This document shows positions 33,126-44,939 of a stretch of 64,000 nt of DNA, piece after piece. The stretch is from Tenrec ecaudatus (Eukaryota; Chordata; Mammalia; Afrosoricida; Tenrecidae). Numbering within the stretch: position 1 is the stretch's first letter; the number at the start of each line of letters is the position of its first letter. Both the position numbers and the translations under genes were made by a program. A model generated the notes under the pieces. That model was not told the origin of the DNA. It saw nothing but the letters and a program-made list of their open reading frames with translations, and ran no database searches. The DNA is taken from NCBI RefSeq assembly GCF_050624435.1, contig NC_134546.1, forward strand, positions 17,879,001 through 17,943,000. The letters run 5' to 3'.

Positions 33126-33479
33126 TAAGGTAGTGTTTAGTATAAGATAATTTTTTGCTAAGGATTATTCAACAATAGTTACAGCAGTACATTAGCAGAG
33201 AGCTGTCAGAAAGTCAAGCCAGATTCAGAAGTGGATGTTGAATGAGGGATGTCATTGCTGACACCAGATGGATCTTGGTTCAAAGCAGATAACACCAGAA
33301 AGATGTTTACTGGAGGAATTTCATTGACTGTAGCCAGGAATTGGACTGTGTGGATCATAACAAGCATGGCAAAGAATGAGCATTCCAGAACACTTCATTG
33401 TCCTCGCTCAGAACTTGTACATAGACCAAGAGGCAATCATTTGAACAGAACAAAGTGTGTGGATTAAAATCAGGAAAGT

Positions 33480-34679
33480 GGCCTGGTGGGGTTGGATCAG
33501 TGCAAAGTAGCTGAGAGGAATTACTGAGAGCCAAATGAAGGTTGAACATAATAGTGGGACAGGAGGAAAGTAAAAAGAAATCAAGGAAAGAACTAGGAGA
33601 CAAAAGACATTTTTAGAAGTATAAACATAGGCCTGTGCATGTAAAAATATATTAAAGTATAATGATAGGGATATAGGTCTGTATACATATAGGTTAAGTA
33701 TTAAGCTAGCAGGCAGACATTGGGCCTCTACTCAAGTCCTCCCTCAATACAAGAACACTTTGTTCTAATAACCTGGCATTCTGTGATGCTCATTTTCCCA
33801 ACACGATCACTGAAGACAAAATGAGTACACAAGCTATTATGTTGAAGAGAGCTGATGGTGCCTGGCTACTACAAAATTAGCATCTGGGGTCTTAAAGGCT
33901 TGAAATTAAACAAATGGCCATCTAGCAGGGAAGCAACAAAGCCCACATGGAAGAAGTGCACCAACCTGTATGATCACAAGGTGTTGACAGGATCAGGTAT
34001 CAAGCATCAGAAGATCCAAAACAAACAATCATACCGATGCGAATGAGGAGGCCGGAATGAAGCCCCAAAGCCCATCTATAGACAATTGGACATCCCCTCA
34101 CAGAAGGGTCACAAGGAAGGGATGACCCAACAAGTGTGCAGTATAGCACCGAAGAAACACACAACACTCCTCTAGTTCTTTAATTCTTCCTCCCACCGCC
34201 CCTCCCCACCCCCACTATCATGACCTCAGTTCTAGCTTACAAATCTGGCTAGACCAGAGCACGTACACTGGTATAGATAAGAGCTCTCGACACACAGAAT
34301 CTAGGACAGAGAAACCCCTCAAGACCAACAATATCATGAGGGTAGGGGGAAGGTGGGGGTAGAAGGGGTAGAAAGGGAGTACCAATCTCAATAATTGACA
34401 TACAACCCCCACTGAGGGTGAACAACAGAAACGTGGGCGAAGGGAGACAGTGGACAGTGTAAAATATGAAAATAAAAAGTTATAAATTATTCAGGATTCA
34501 TGAGGGTAGGAGAGTTGGAGAGAGAGGAGAAAAAAGCTGATTCCAAGGGCTCGAGTAGAAAGAAAATGTTTTGGAACTGATGATGGCAACAGATGTACAA
34601 ATATGCTTGGTACGATTGATGTACAGATTGTTATAAGAGCTGTAAAAATGACTTATTAAAATAAAAAATAAGTAAAAAA
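33480..34679 (+). mobile_element. LINE-3'-end-like retroposon, 1.2 kb, with 15-bp duplication
   Basis: Inserted in the RTE copy. The 15-bp duplication taaaatcaggaaagt at 33,465-33,479 and 34,680-34,694 is perfect. The element ends in an A-rich tail (attaaaataaaaaataagta). It carries one internal unit starting near gatgctcattttcccaac, then the common 3' part also seen at 8,363 and 27,655. Confidence 0.9.
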
Positions 34680-34823
34680 TAAAATCAGGAAAGTATACAT
34701 CAGGTTATATACTTTCACCATACTCATTCATTCTGTACACTGAGCAAATAAGCCAAGAAGCTGGACTCTCTGAAGAAGAACGAAGCATCAGCATTGGAGG
34801 AAAGATTATTAACAACCTCTGAG

Positions 34824-35296
34824 CTTTTTGTGTGACATCTTGGCAAGGCTGCAGAGGTAGTAGCCTGCTGCTCTCTGAGCTTCGTAATGCCACCCAAGGA
34901 CAAGAAGAAGAAGGATGCTGGTAAGTCAGCCAAGAAAGACAAAGACCCATGAACCAATTGGGGGGGAGGGGTGTGTAAAAAAAAAAGGGGTCCCGAGGCA
35001 AAGGTCCAGACTAGCTCAACTTCTTGTTTAACAAAGCCATGTGTGACAAGCTCTGTAAAGACGTTCCCAACTCTATAAGCTTATAACCCCAACTGTGGGG
35101 TCTGAAAGACGGCAGATTCCCAGTTCCCTGGCTGGGGCAGCCCTTGAGAAGCCACTTAGGAAAGGATTTATCAAACTGGTTTCAAAACAAAGAGTTCAAG
35201 TCCTTACCACCAGAAATACCAAGAGTAGACCAATAAAGATGCATGAATAGGTCCAATGCACTGTGAATTTTGAACAATAATATTTTACTAAATAAG
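34824..35296 (+). pseudogene. RPS25P: RPS25 processed pseudogene
   Basis: Intron-less copy of the ribosomal protein S25 mRNA, from the 5' UTR (ctttttgtgtgacatcttgg) through ATG at 34,886 (MPPKDKKKKDAGKSAKKDKD) to the 3' UTR (gatgcatgaataggtccaat) and a decayed AATAAA-like end. A 2-base loss after KDKDP shifts the frame and several internal segments are missing, so it cannot make S25. It interrupts the RTE LINE near ttaacaacct, and was retroposed there later. A clear target duplication is not visible. Confidence 0.92.
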
Positions 35297-36672
35297 AACA
35301 AAACAACTTTCAATCTGCAGAGGACCCAGCGTTGTTTGCTAAAAGAGAGGGCTTGAAGCACTTGCAGTCTTCAATCTGGATTGCAACTCAATGTAAAGAA
35401 CAGCACAATCCTCACAACTGGATCAGCAGATAACATCACGGTAAATAGAGGGAAGATTGAAGTTGTCAAGGATTGCATCCTACTTGGGTCCAAATTCAAT
35501 GCTCACAGAAGCCCAGCAGTCAAGAGATCAAAATCACAACCCATCCTGGATTTCATATACAGAAAAATATATACCCCCAAAAAAGAAAGAAAAATGTCCA
35601 CAATAATAACATTAAATAGAGAAAAAGCTCAATCATGAAGAGAGCAGAAATTATTAAAAACTAGAACAACTATAAAATGGGTCCAAAGTGAGATCAAATG
35701 ATAAGGTATTCAATTTTAACCTCTGCCGTAATCCACTTTCCAATACACTCTGCATGACACAAACTACTTTAAATAAAGGCCAGCGCGCAGGTCCTCTGTC
35801 TCAGGCTAGCTAACACTACATTAAAATATCCTGATTTTTTACGGGCAAGGAGAATAGAGAGTGGCATATGCATCTGTTCTGTATCTCAAACGCTAGCACT
35901 GAGAGGGAAAAGCTGGTGCCGTTTTTCTGCATCAGCAAGTCAGATCTACCCAGGACAAGTCTCACATCAGAGGCACCAACATGTGTGTCGGCCAGTGTTG
36001 GGCAAATCTGCGCGTGGCCTCGGAAAGTGCTGGGAGACCAAGGGGGTCCCTTTGAGGACTAAGGTGCACCTGACCCAAGCGATGGCATTTTCAACCACCC
36101 CATATGCATATGAAAGTTGGACAATAAATAAGGAAGATCAGAGAAAGATCGAGGCATTTGAATTATGGTGTTGGTGAAGAATGTTCCAAGTGCCGTGGAT
36201 TGCAAAATGAAGAAACAAATCTGTCTTGGAAGAAGTACATCCTTAGAAGCCAGGATGGTGAGACTTGATTGCATGTACATTAGACATGTTGTCAGGAGAG
36301 GCCAGTCTTTGAAAGAAAAAAAAAAAGATATCATTCTTGGTAAAGTGGGGGGGGGGGCATGAAAAAGAGGAAGCTCTTCAATGAGATGGATTAATACAGT
36401 GGCCACACAATGGGCTCAAACCTAATGAGCTTGTGAGGATGACGTGGGAGCAGGAAGCGGATTTGTTCTCTTGTACGTGACTTGGAACTGACTCGGCATC
36501 TCACAACATAGTGTTTAAAAATTAAAAACTAAAAATTATTCGTTGTTTAGCTGAAATTCACACTGGACTGGTGTCATAATTTATCTGACAATCCTAGCTT
36601 TGATTTCTTTACATGTGCGTTTTCCATCTTTCATTTAATACACACTAAGGAAACATCTGCAATGTGTTCACA

Positions 36673-36870
36673 ATGCGATTGGCTCGATTCTGACTCATAG
36701 CAACCCTATAAGACAGGATAGAACTGCTTCTGTGGGTTTCTGAGACTGTAAATCTTGACAGGAGTAGAAAGCTTCATTTTTTCTCCCATGGAGCAGTTGG
36801 TGGGTTTGAACCTTGAAGTTTTGACCTTGAAGATAACAGATCAACGAGTTACCCACTACCCCACAAGTCA
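36673..36870 (-). mobile_element. AfroSINE
   Basis: gattctgactcatagcaacc, gaactgcttctgtgggtttc, tttctcccatggagcagttg and a worn head. Confidence 0.88.
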
Positions 36871-37234
36871 AATATAATTCCTGTATTAAGAGATGCTGAT
36901 AGGATGGGGGGTGAGCAGAGAGAGTTAGCCTACTGTTCATCAAAATACTAGAATTATAGCAATTTAAGATTTAGTGGTTTTAGAAATCTAAACTAGAGTT
37001 TTCTGAGGCAGCATGCACTGTCCACCTCTCTTGCTGTAAAAAGATTCCCTTTAAGCTTCATCAGTAGGATGGTTTTCTAACTTAGGGATGTGGTAAGCAA
37101 GGTCATTAAGACAGGTAGCCAGGCAAGAAGCAGCCCTCATTTAGAGAAAGAGTGGAGCACAGTGCTTTGGGGGATGGTGGTCTGGCTTTAGAATAATGTG
37201 CGTACATACCACTGTTTCTTGTGATCATCGCAAA

Positions 37235-38150
37235 GCCTGATTTTCTTTTTTATTAATCGATTTATTAGGGGCTCATACAACTCTTATCACAATCCATACA
37301 TACATCAATTCTGTAAAGCACATTTATACATTCATTGCCCTCATCATTCTCAAAACATTTGCTCTCCACTTAAGACTCTGCCATCAGGTCCTCATTTTGC
37401 CCTTCCCTCATGAACCCTTGATAATTTATAAATTATTATTTTGTCATATCTTGCCCTGTCCAACATCTCCCTTCGCCCACTTTTCTGTTGTCCGTCCTCC
37501 AGGGAGGAGGTCACATGTAGATCCTTGTAATCAGTTCCCCTTTTCCAACCCACCGTCCCTGTTCCTCTACCCTTCCAGTATCACCACTCACACCCCTGGT
37601 CCTGAAGGGATCATCTGCCCTGCATTCCCTGTTTCCAGTTCCTATCTGTACCAGTATACATCCTCTGGACTAGCCAGACTTGCAAGGGAGAATTTGGATA
37701 ATGATAGTTGGGGGGGCGGAGGGAAGGAAGCATTTAGAAACTAGAGGAAAGTTGTATGCTTCAGCATTGCTACATTGCACCCTGACTGGCTCATCTCTTC
37801 CCTGAGACTCCTCTGTAAGGGGATGTCCAGTGGCCTACAAATAGGCTTTGGGTCTCCACTCCATACTCCACTCCACCTCATTCACTATGGTAAAATTTTT
37901 TGTTCTGATGGTGCCTTATACCTGATCCCTTCGACACCTTGCGATTGCACAGGCTGGTGTGCTTCTTCCATGTGGGCTTTGTTGCTTCTGAGCTAGATGG
38001 CTGCTTGTTTACCTTCAAGCCTTTAAGATCCCAGACACTATATCTTTTGATAGCCGGGCACCATCTGCTCTCTTCGCCACATTTGCTTATGCACCCATTT
38101 ATCTTCAGCGATCATATCATGGAGGTGAGCACACAATGATATGATTTTTC
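37235..38150 (-). mobile_element. LINE-3'-end-like retroposon copy
   Basis: About 0.9 kb reverse copy: aatcgatttattaggggctc, acttttctgttgtccgtcc, tccatgtgggctttgttgc, agccgggcaccatctgc. Flanking tgattttctttt / tgatttttcttt may be the target duplication. Confidence 0.82.
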
Positions 38151-38227
38151 TTTCTCAGTGACCTCCGGGAGAAGCAGAGTGTGCTTAAAGAGAAGTACGA
38201 ATGACAGGTGCAAAGACTGGGGAGGGT

Positions 38228-38400
38228 GATTTTGACCATTTATTGGTTCTTTTTCTGTGTGCCAGGCACCACTGGGCATTTTCCCACACATTATCTCCTT
38301 TAAGCAGCTCAGAAAAAAGAAGGGAAAACCACGGTGGGAGAGAGCTTGTGCCTGTTGCCTCGGGTCACCCACCAGAAAGCAGGGCACCGGGAGGGGGAAG
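38228..38400 (-). repeat. MIR-like fragment
   Basis: accatttattggttc, gtgccaggcaccactgggc and cacacattatctcc resemble a reversed MIR. Confidence 0.5.
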
Positions 38401-38689
38401 GGTTGCAACCCTCTCTAGAGAAGGACTGCTTGACTTCAAGCAACATGATTAAAATTCGTACTTCAGCAAAATGACAGAATGGTTACAAAGGTCCATTGTA
38501 AACTTTCACAAACATGCCAAAGGTCTCCTACGCTGTGGGGATCAGTCCCCTTTCAGTGTACTGTTGGGCTGTGAGCTAGTGTCAAATGAAAAGTGGGTGC
38601 TGCTAGTCACAGGGCCTCCTCACAGCCAAGTCAGGGTGCCCCTGGGTGCTGCAAACGGCACCCTGGCCTCCCCCTTTCTTAAATCCCAG

Positions 38690-38828
38690 AGAGAAAGATG
38701 AGCCTTTCCACTCCCATCAAGAGTGACAGTCTCAGAAACCCACAGAGGCAGTTCTGCCCTGTCCTAGAGGGTCACCATGAGTCAGAACCAACTCAATGAC
38801 AATGAATTTGCTTGGTTTGGTTCTTAAA
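38690..38828 (+). mobile_element. AfroSINE, 5'-truncated
   Basis: agagaaagatgagcctttcc, cagaaacccacagaggcagt, tcaccatgagtcagaaccaa, then a ggtttggtt tail. Confidence 0.88.
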
Positions 38829-39162
38829 CTCCATCAGCTCGCCCAGGGGTGGGGAGCCGAGTAGGGGGAGATTAGAATGATCTTAACCATTTAGTCCCAT
38901 GCAAGGTACTAAGGTAACAAAGATGTGGTTCTGGAGCTTGCACGCTCCGGCAGGGACAGATGTGAACAAACAGGATAACACAACAGCCAGCAGGCCCTGG
39001 GAAAGGCTATGCCTGGAACCGAAGAGCACATGCTGGCTCTCTGGGGACAGCGACGGCCGTGGCACCGAGAAGGTGTCGTGGGAGAGCTCCACAGCCAGGC
39101 CTCGGTCCCGGGGCAGCTGGCAGGGGTTGCTGCTAACTGATGATCAGGCTTCAAAAAGTGTC

Positions 39163-39203
39163 TGTGTGCGTGTGTGTGTGTGTGCGTGTGTGTGTGTGTG
39201 TGT
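39163..39203. repeat. (TG)n microsatellite
   Basis: TG tract with two TGCG interruptions, followed by a G-rich run. Confidence 0.95.
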
Positions 39204-39730
39204 TGGGGGGCGGGGGGTGGGGAGGGATGGAATTAAAAGAGCAAGGGATTTTCCCAGAAACTTGTTGAAGTGATGGGGTGGGGGCGGGCAGAGGGGGAAA
39301 GATAAGGTCCAAATGAGTGGTAGGGGCCAGATTACCACAGGCTTGTGCACCACGTGAAGTTACCTGAACTGGTCTTCTTTAAGGCAGAGCTTCTCCCATG
39401 TTTCTGTGAGATCGTTTCCCAAAGGCCGGGGACAGCATCGACTTGGAAAGCATCTTCTCACGTGAGCCTTGCGTTTTAGGCAAGCAGACGTTTGTTTGTT
39501 CTAATGCGAGCGGTCCCCAGGTTGTGCACAGTGCCATATTCCCACGTCTATCTTTAAATTAAATCTGTGTGCAAATTGGAAGTTACGTGGGTTTCATATC
39601 TGACCTCAACCCAATGTTTGTTTTCGCATACAGTATGTGGTGTACCTTTCTGTGCGCACACAACACATACACAAAAGTAAACGAGCATTGTTTAGATAAA
39701 CAGTAAACCATCTTTCACAGAATAATACCA

Positions 39731-39935
39731 AGCCAAACTCACTACCATCAAGTTGATTCCAACTTTAAACAGCCCTAAGAACAGGGGGGAACTGCCCCTG
39801 TGAGCTACGGAGACTGTAAACCTGGACAGGAGCAGAAAGCCTCATCTTTCTCCCTGGGGGCAGCTGGGGGCTCCAATGGCTGATTTTTTCAGCAGGCAGC
39901 CCAACTCGGAACCCACTATACCCCCTGGACTGCAC
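39731..39935 (-). mobile_element. AfroSINE
   Basis: ccaaactcactaccatcaag, gaactgcccctgtgagctac, agaaagcctcatctttctcc, decayed head. Confidence 0.9.
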
Positions 39936-40604
39936 AGGGGTCGCCGTGTAGTGCTTGTGTTCCTTAACGATCTGTACCTTCAACATGTATCTTGAAATTT
40001 TCATATAGTCAGCTTTCCACGGGGTTGGTTCAGAACCACCAGTAAGTTGGGCGATCATTGCCCAAGTACTGCCTGTTTTGTTTTTAACGTTGTTTTTCTC
40101 AAGAGCTAAGCAGAGGTTAACCTTGAGGAAGATGGAACCGCTTTCCCTGCCATTTGCTTCCTACTTAAACTCCACCTCACTTCCAGCCCCCTGGGAAGTT
40201 TGGACTGTCCCTTTGAGAAGACAGCCATAAAGGTGGAAGCTGCAGAGTTAAGTAATCGGGTTCATTTTTTCGAAAGAGCATTCCAGGCATGAGGATCAAG
40301 ATGAATTGAAGGTTGAAGAAATGGGAGATAGCACCAGTGGCGGCTCTGCAGTGACCCAGGAAAGAGCTAGTCAAGGTGATAAAAATGGGAACCAGAGGCG
40401 AGAAATCTTTCAGACCCAAGTGCGAGAGTACTGGAAGACTGTTTGGTATAAAGAATTGGAGAGAAGAGGGGTGGCTTGGGATTCCCCCAGGATTTTCTTG
40501 CATACTAATATTCTTGACAATAATAGGGAGCAGAGGAAAGGTACATTTGGGAGACGGTAGTAAAATAAGTTTAATTTAAGCAAACTTGTTTATGGCCAGG
40601 TGTC

Positions 40605-40765
40605 TGAATTCGGTGGTACAAACCCACCAGTTAATCCACTGGAGAAAGATGAGATTTTCTATTCTTGTAAAGATCTGCAGTCTCGGAAACCCACAGGAGC
40701 AGTTCTAACCTGTCCTGTGGGGTCACTTGAGTCAGAATTGAGCTGTCTAGAGGGTTAGATATAGA
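40605..40765 (+). mobile_element. AfroSINE, 5'-truncated
   Basis: ggagaaagatgagattttct, ggaaacccacaggagcagtt, ggggtcacttgagtcagaat. Confidence 0.88.
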
Positions 40766-41439
40766 GGCCTAACACGTGGGAGAGCTGATTGGGATACAAA
40801 GTCAGATCCTAGAGTGGGGGAAGTACATAAAGTCACTCAAGGAGGTGTGTTAAGGGGAGGAACGGGGAAAGTAACAGGGACTAGCAATGTTTAAGAATAG
40901 AGTTTGGGAGGGGGGGACTCCAGCAAAAAAGAATGTGAAAGAGAATGTTTTAAAAGGTAAGAGGGATCCAGGTCCTTGGATTAACTCCAGGGCTGGGCAC
41001 AGAGGAGCAAGAGGAGCCTGGGGATGCTCAAAGAACGAGGCCAATATGTCAGAAGAACACAGGAGTCAGCTTGAAGCATCTTCCGCCGGCTAACTATGAG
41101 AAATTGAACACTGAAACAAATAAGCATAGGAAAGGATTATAAATAATAATGGCTTCAAGGGGATGTAGGGTACAAGGGGCTGGGATGCAGATAGGGAGGG
41201 AAAGGGGATTTCACGAGTAACTAATGAAGACGGGAGCGGGGAAGGAGCACTAGACGGATTTGATGGCGTAAATCATCTTAAATGAGATTTAACTATGGGA
41301 GGGCTGCTTTAAAATATATTGGGGCTGATTGTACAATTCTCCATGATATGATCAAATGTTTGGACCATTGAATTATATGATATGTAAGTTACTTTCCAAT
41401 TAAACTGTTGTTAGACATAAAAAATAAATAAATACCCAC

Positions 41440-43340
41440 CCAAGGGGAGGGTATTGTTTATATCTCCACAGGGAAAGAGGGACCAGACTTCAACCCAGTG
41501 CCCCAAGGTGTATATTGTTGCTTGGTTTTGCTCTGTCTTGTTTTTGTGCATTTTATTATCTCTGCAGGTCTGTCTAAATAAGATAGGCTGGATGAACAAT
41601 CTGGAGGAGAAAACAATGGGACCGACAGTTCCAGGGGGAAATGGGATAGGGGGAAGTGGGGGGAAAGGTAGTGGTGTTAACAAACCCAGGGACAAGGGAA
41701 CAACAAGTGATTCAAATTGGTGGTGAAGTGGGTGTGGGAGGCCTGGTAGGGCATGATCAAGGGTAATGTAACCAAAAGGAATTTCTGAAACCCAGGTGGG
41801 GACTTAGCATGATAGTGGGATAAGAGGAAAGAGCTGGGGGGCAAAGGGCATTTATAGAGGTCTAGATAAAGACATGTACATGTGAAAATATATTTATATA
41901 TGAGGATTGGGAAATAGATCTATGTGCCTATATTTATAGGCTCAGTATTAAGATAGCAGAAGGACATTGGGTCTCCACTCAAGTACTCCCTCAATGCAAG
42001 AATACTTTCTTCTATTAAATTGGCATTCTATGATGCTCACCCTCCCGACACAACCGCTAAAGACAAAGTGGGTGAATAAGAAAATGTGGTGAAGAAAGTT
42101 GATGGTGCCTGACTATCAAAAGATATATCATCTGGGGTCTTAAAAAGCTTGAGGGTAAAAAGAGGACCTGATGCAAAGGGCTTAAGTGGAGAGCAAATGC
42201 TTTGAGAATGATTGGGGCAGGGAATGTATGGATGTGCTTTATACAATTGATGTATGTATATGTATGGATTGTAATAAGAGTTCTATGAGTCCCTAATAAA
42301 ATGTAAAAAAAGAAAAAAAAAAGCTTGAGGGTAAACAAGCGGCCATCTAGTTCAGAAGCAACAAAGCCCACATGGAAGAACACACCAGCCTGTGTGAACA
42401 CAAGGCACCGAAGGGATCAGTTATCAGGCATCAAAGAACAAAAAAATCATATCATTGGGTGCACACCTCCATTATACGATTGCTGAAGACAAATAGGTGC
42501 ACAAGCAAATGTGGCAAAGAAAGCTGATGGTACCCGGCTATCAAAAGGTATAGCATCTGGGGTCTTAAAGGCTGGAAGGTAAACAAGCAGCCATCTAACT
42601 CAGAAGCAACAAAGCCCACATGGAAGAAGTACACCAGCCTGTACGAAGGGATCAGGTGTCGAAGGGATCAGGTATCAGAAAAAAATTCTTACCATAGTGA
42701 ATGAGGGGGGTAGTGCAGAGTGGAGACACAAAGCCCATTTGTAGGCCACTAGAGATCCCCTTGCAGAGGAGTCTAGGGGAGGAGATGAGCCAGTCAAGGT
42801 GTGATGTACAACTTTCCTCTAGTTCCTAAATGCTTCCTCCCTACCCCACCCCACCCCACCCCACCCCACTATCATGATCCGAATTCTTCCTTGCAAGTCT
42901 GGCTAGACCAGAAGATGTACACTGGTACAGATAAGAACTGGAAACACAGGGAATGCAGGGCAGATGGTCTCTTCAGGACAAGTGGTGTGAGCAGTGATAC
43001 TGGGAGGGTAGAGGCAGGGTGGGTTGGAAAGGGGGAACTGATTACAAGAATCTACATGTGACCTCCTCCCTGGGGGAACGGAGAACAGAAAAGTGGGTGA
43101 AGGGAGATGTTGGACAGGGCAAGGTATGACAAAATAATAATTTATAAATTATCAAGGGTTCATGAGGGAAGGGGGAGCGGGAAGGGAGGGGAAAAAATGA
43201 GGAGCTGATGCCAGGGGCTTAGGTGGAGAACAAATGTTTTGAGAATGATGAGGGTACTGAATGTGCAGATGTGATTTATATAATTGATGTATGTATGGTT
43301 GTGATAAGAGTTGTACGAGCCCCTAATAAAAATATTTAAA
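41440..43340 (+). mobile_element. LINE-3'-end-like retroposon, long copy with repeated internal domain
   Basis: The longest copy, reaching upstream into gcttggttttgctctgtctt and aagataggctggatgaacaa. The internal block (..gctaaagacaaagtgggtg.. to ..atcatatcattgg) is present twice, about 42,056-42,465 and 42,470-42,690. The standard 3' part follows (gaactggaaacacaggga, gagcccctaataaaaatatt). It is interrupted by a 159-bp truncated copy of the same family. Confidence 0.82.
42160..42318 (+). mobile_element. Truncated copy of the same family nested within it
   Basis: 159-bp 3'-end-only insertion (ctgatgcaaagggcttaagt to ccctaataaaatgtaaaaaa), bounded by a 17-bp duplication aaaagcttgagggtaaa at 42,143-42,159 and 42,319-42,335. 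Confidence 0.9.
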
Positions 43341-43369
43341 GAAAGAAAGAAAGAAATTTTAAAATCCAC

Positions 43370-43912
43370 TCTGAAAGTTGCATAATCTGGTGTCCATTTG
43401 GGATTACGAGTGAAGGCGTGGAGTCTAGTCTGTCAGTCTAGTTACAGCCAAAGAAGTCTCTGTGGGCAGGGCCTTCTCCTGAGGATTCTGGGAACTCCTT
43501 GACTTATTCCTTGTATGGGGAAGACACTCTCTCTAAGCTCACTCCCTTTGAGACCTTTCTGAGGAGAAGCCACGTGAAGCTACCCTGAGGCAGTCAGAGT
43601 TTTGGAGCTAAAGGAAACATGTGGAGATCCCTGCCAGTACTGAGATGCTTACAACACCACTGGATCCACAAGACTTCCCATCCACTGGCCTGTGAGCATC
43701 CTGCATTCAGCTTCATTACATGTGTTTCCTGAGTCTGAAGAAGACTTTATAGATTGGTACTGAACATATGGGCTAATATTGGACTTGTGGACTTGATCTG
43801 GACTGGGTTGGGCTGTTTTCTCAATATTCAATTGCTCTTGTATATAAAGTTCTTTCTTATACGCATATGAATGTCTATGAATTTGTTTCTTTAGTCTACC
43901 CAGACTAACACA
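43370..43912. mobile_element. TG..CA-ended LTR-like element with perfect 5-bp duplication
   Basis: 543 bp, reverse orientation relative to 31,595. It ends gtctacccagactaacaca and is flanked by tccac at 43,365-43,369 and 43,913-43,917. It contains TATATAAAG near 43,840. No coding region; read as a solo LTR-like element. Confidence 0.72.
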
Positions 43913-44734
43913 TCCACCTCTACACTGAAATAAATAAGCGGGATTAGGATAGGACCCTAATTGAAGAACTGACAACATGTGCCTTGCTGAAATTCAGAAC
44001 TGCTATGAACCAGTGGCTGCTCAGCCGCTTCATTCCCTTTTTTTCTGCAATGAGGATGCTCATTGCAATTAATCCTATGCCTGCCCTGCCATTCTGATGA
44101 ATGCATGGCAGGTAAGTGATATGTGTCTTTACTTGGCAGGACTTCAAACCAAGAGTACCGATACTCAAGGGGCCCAGGAGCTCGAAGGATCTGGACCTGT
44201 TTTGCATGATGATACCCTAAAAGAAAAGTGGATACGGGAAAGACATTTGGCAGCCTTGAAGGGTGGCATAACTTATTTTGCATTGAGGATATATATGAAT
44301 TGTGGTCAAAGGGCAAGAAGCAGAAGATTTGGTTTCCAGTCACACACTCTTATTATATGACTTTGACATTCTTCCCCTTGATACTGGGTAAGCTTTTATG
44401 ATTGTTCTTATTTAGTGAGTTAGTGAGTTGGTTTTGTCCCCTGAGACTGTAAGCCTGGGCCCTCACCCTCAAGATGTTTGGTTATGTCTGAGAAGTCTTC
44501 ATAACTTTGCTTCCTGTCCGCTTTACCATTTTCCTCGATCTATTTGTTCCAAAGATAAATACACATATATAACTACTCTCTGTCAGAGTCATACACATTT
44601 GTGGGCATCTGTCCACTCTCCTGTCCACACTTGTTTAGCTCCTAGATCATCAGGATCCTGATGCAGAATTGTGTATATAACAGTATTTACTTGTGTTGCC
44701 TTTAACTCTTTTTTTGTTTGTTTACTTGCTTTGC

Positions 44735-44935
44735 TTGTTTACTTGTGTTTTATTGATTAGGGAAAAGCATTTAAGTGTGTGGATCACAACAACCTATGGA
44801 TAAATCCAGCGCCTTCAGTGTACTCACAGGGAACCTGGTCATGGACCAAGAAGCAGTTGTTGGAACAAAACAAGGGTAGGAGTGCAGTCTAAAATTCAGA
44901 AAGGTATACATCAAGGTTGTATCCTTTCAGGATAA
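44735..44935 (+). mobile_element. RTE/BovB-clade LINE fragment
   Basis: gtgtgtggatcacaacaacc, ggtcatggaccaagaagcag and aggtatacatcaaggttgta are the reverse-transcriptase region, same stretch as at 33.4 kb. Confidence 0.8.
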
Positions 44936-44939
44936 TTTT

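Larger units (their letters stand above)
33185..36520 (+). mobile_element. RTE/BovB-clade LINE copy split by two insertions
   Basis: Collinear RTE pieces. 33,185-33,479 has the reverse-transcriptase region (gatgtcattgctgac, actgtgtggatcataacaag). 34,695-34,820 continues it (caccatactcattcattctg, gagcaaataagcc). 35,297-35,560 has caatcctcacaactggatc and gattgaagttgtcaagga. 36,050-36,510 is the 3' end (ctgacccaagcgatggcatt, tgtcttggaagaagtacat, gagatggattaatacagtgg). Interrupted by a 1.2-kb retroposon (33,480-34,679) and an RPS25 pseudogene (34,824-35,296). 35,560-36,050 is diverged sequence. No intact frame. Confidence 0.8.
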
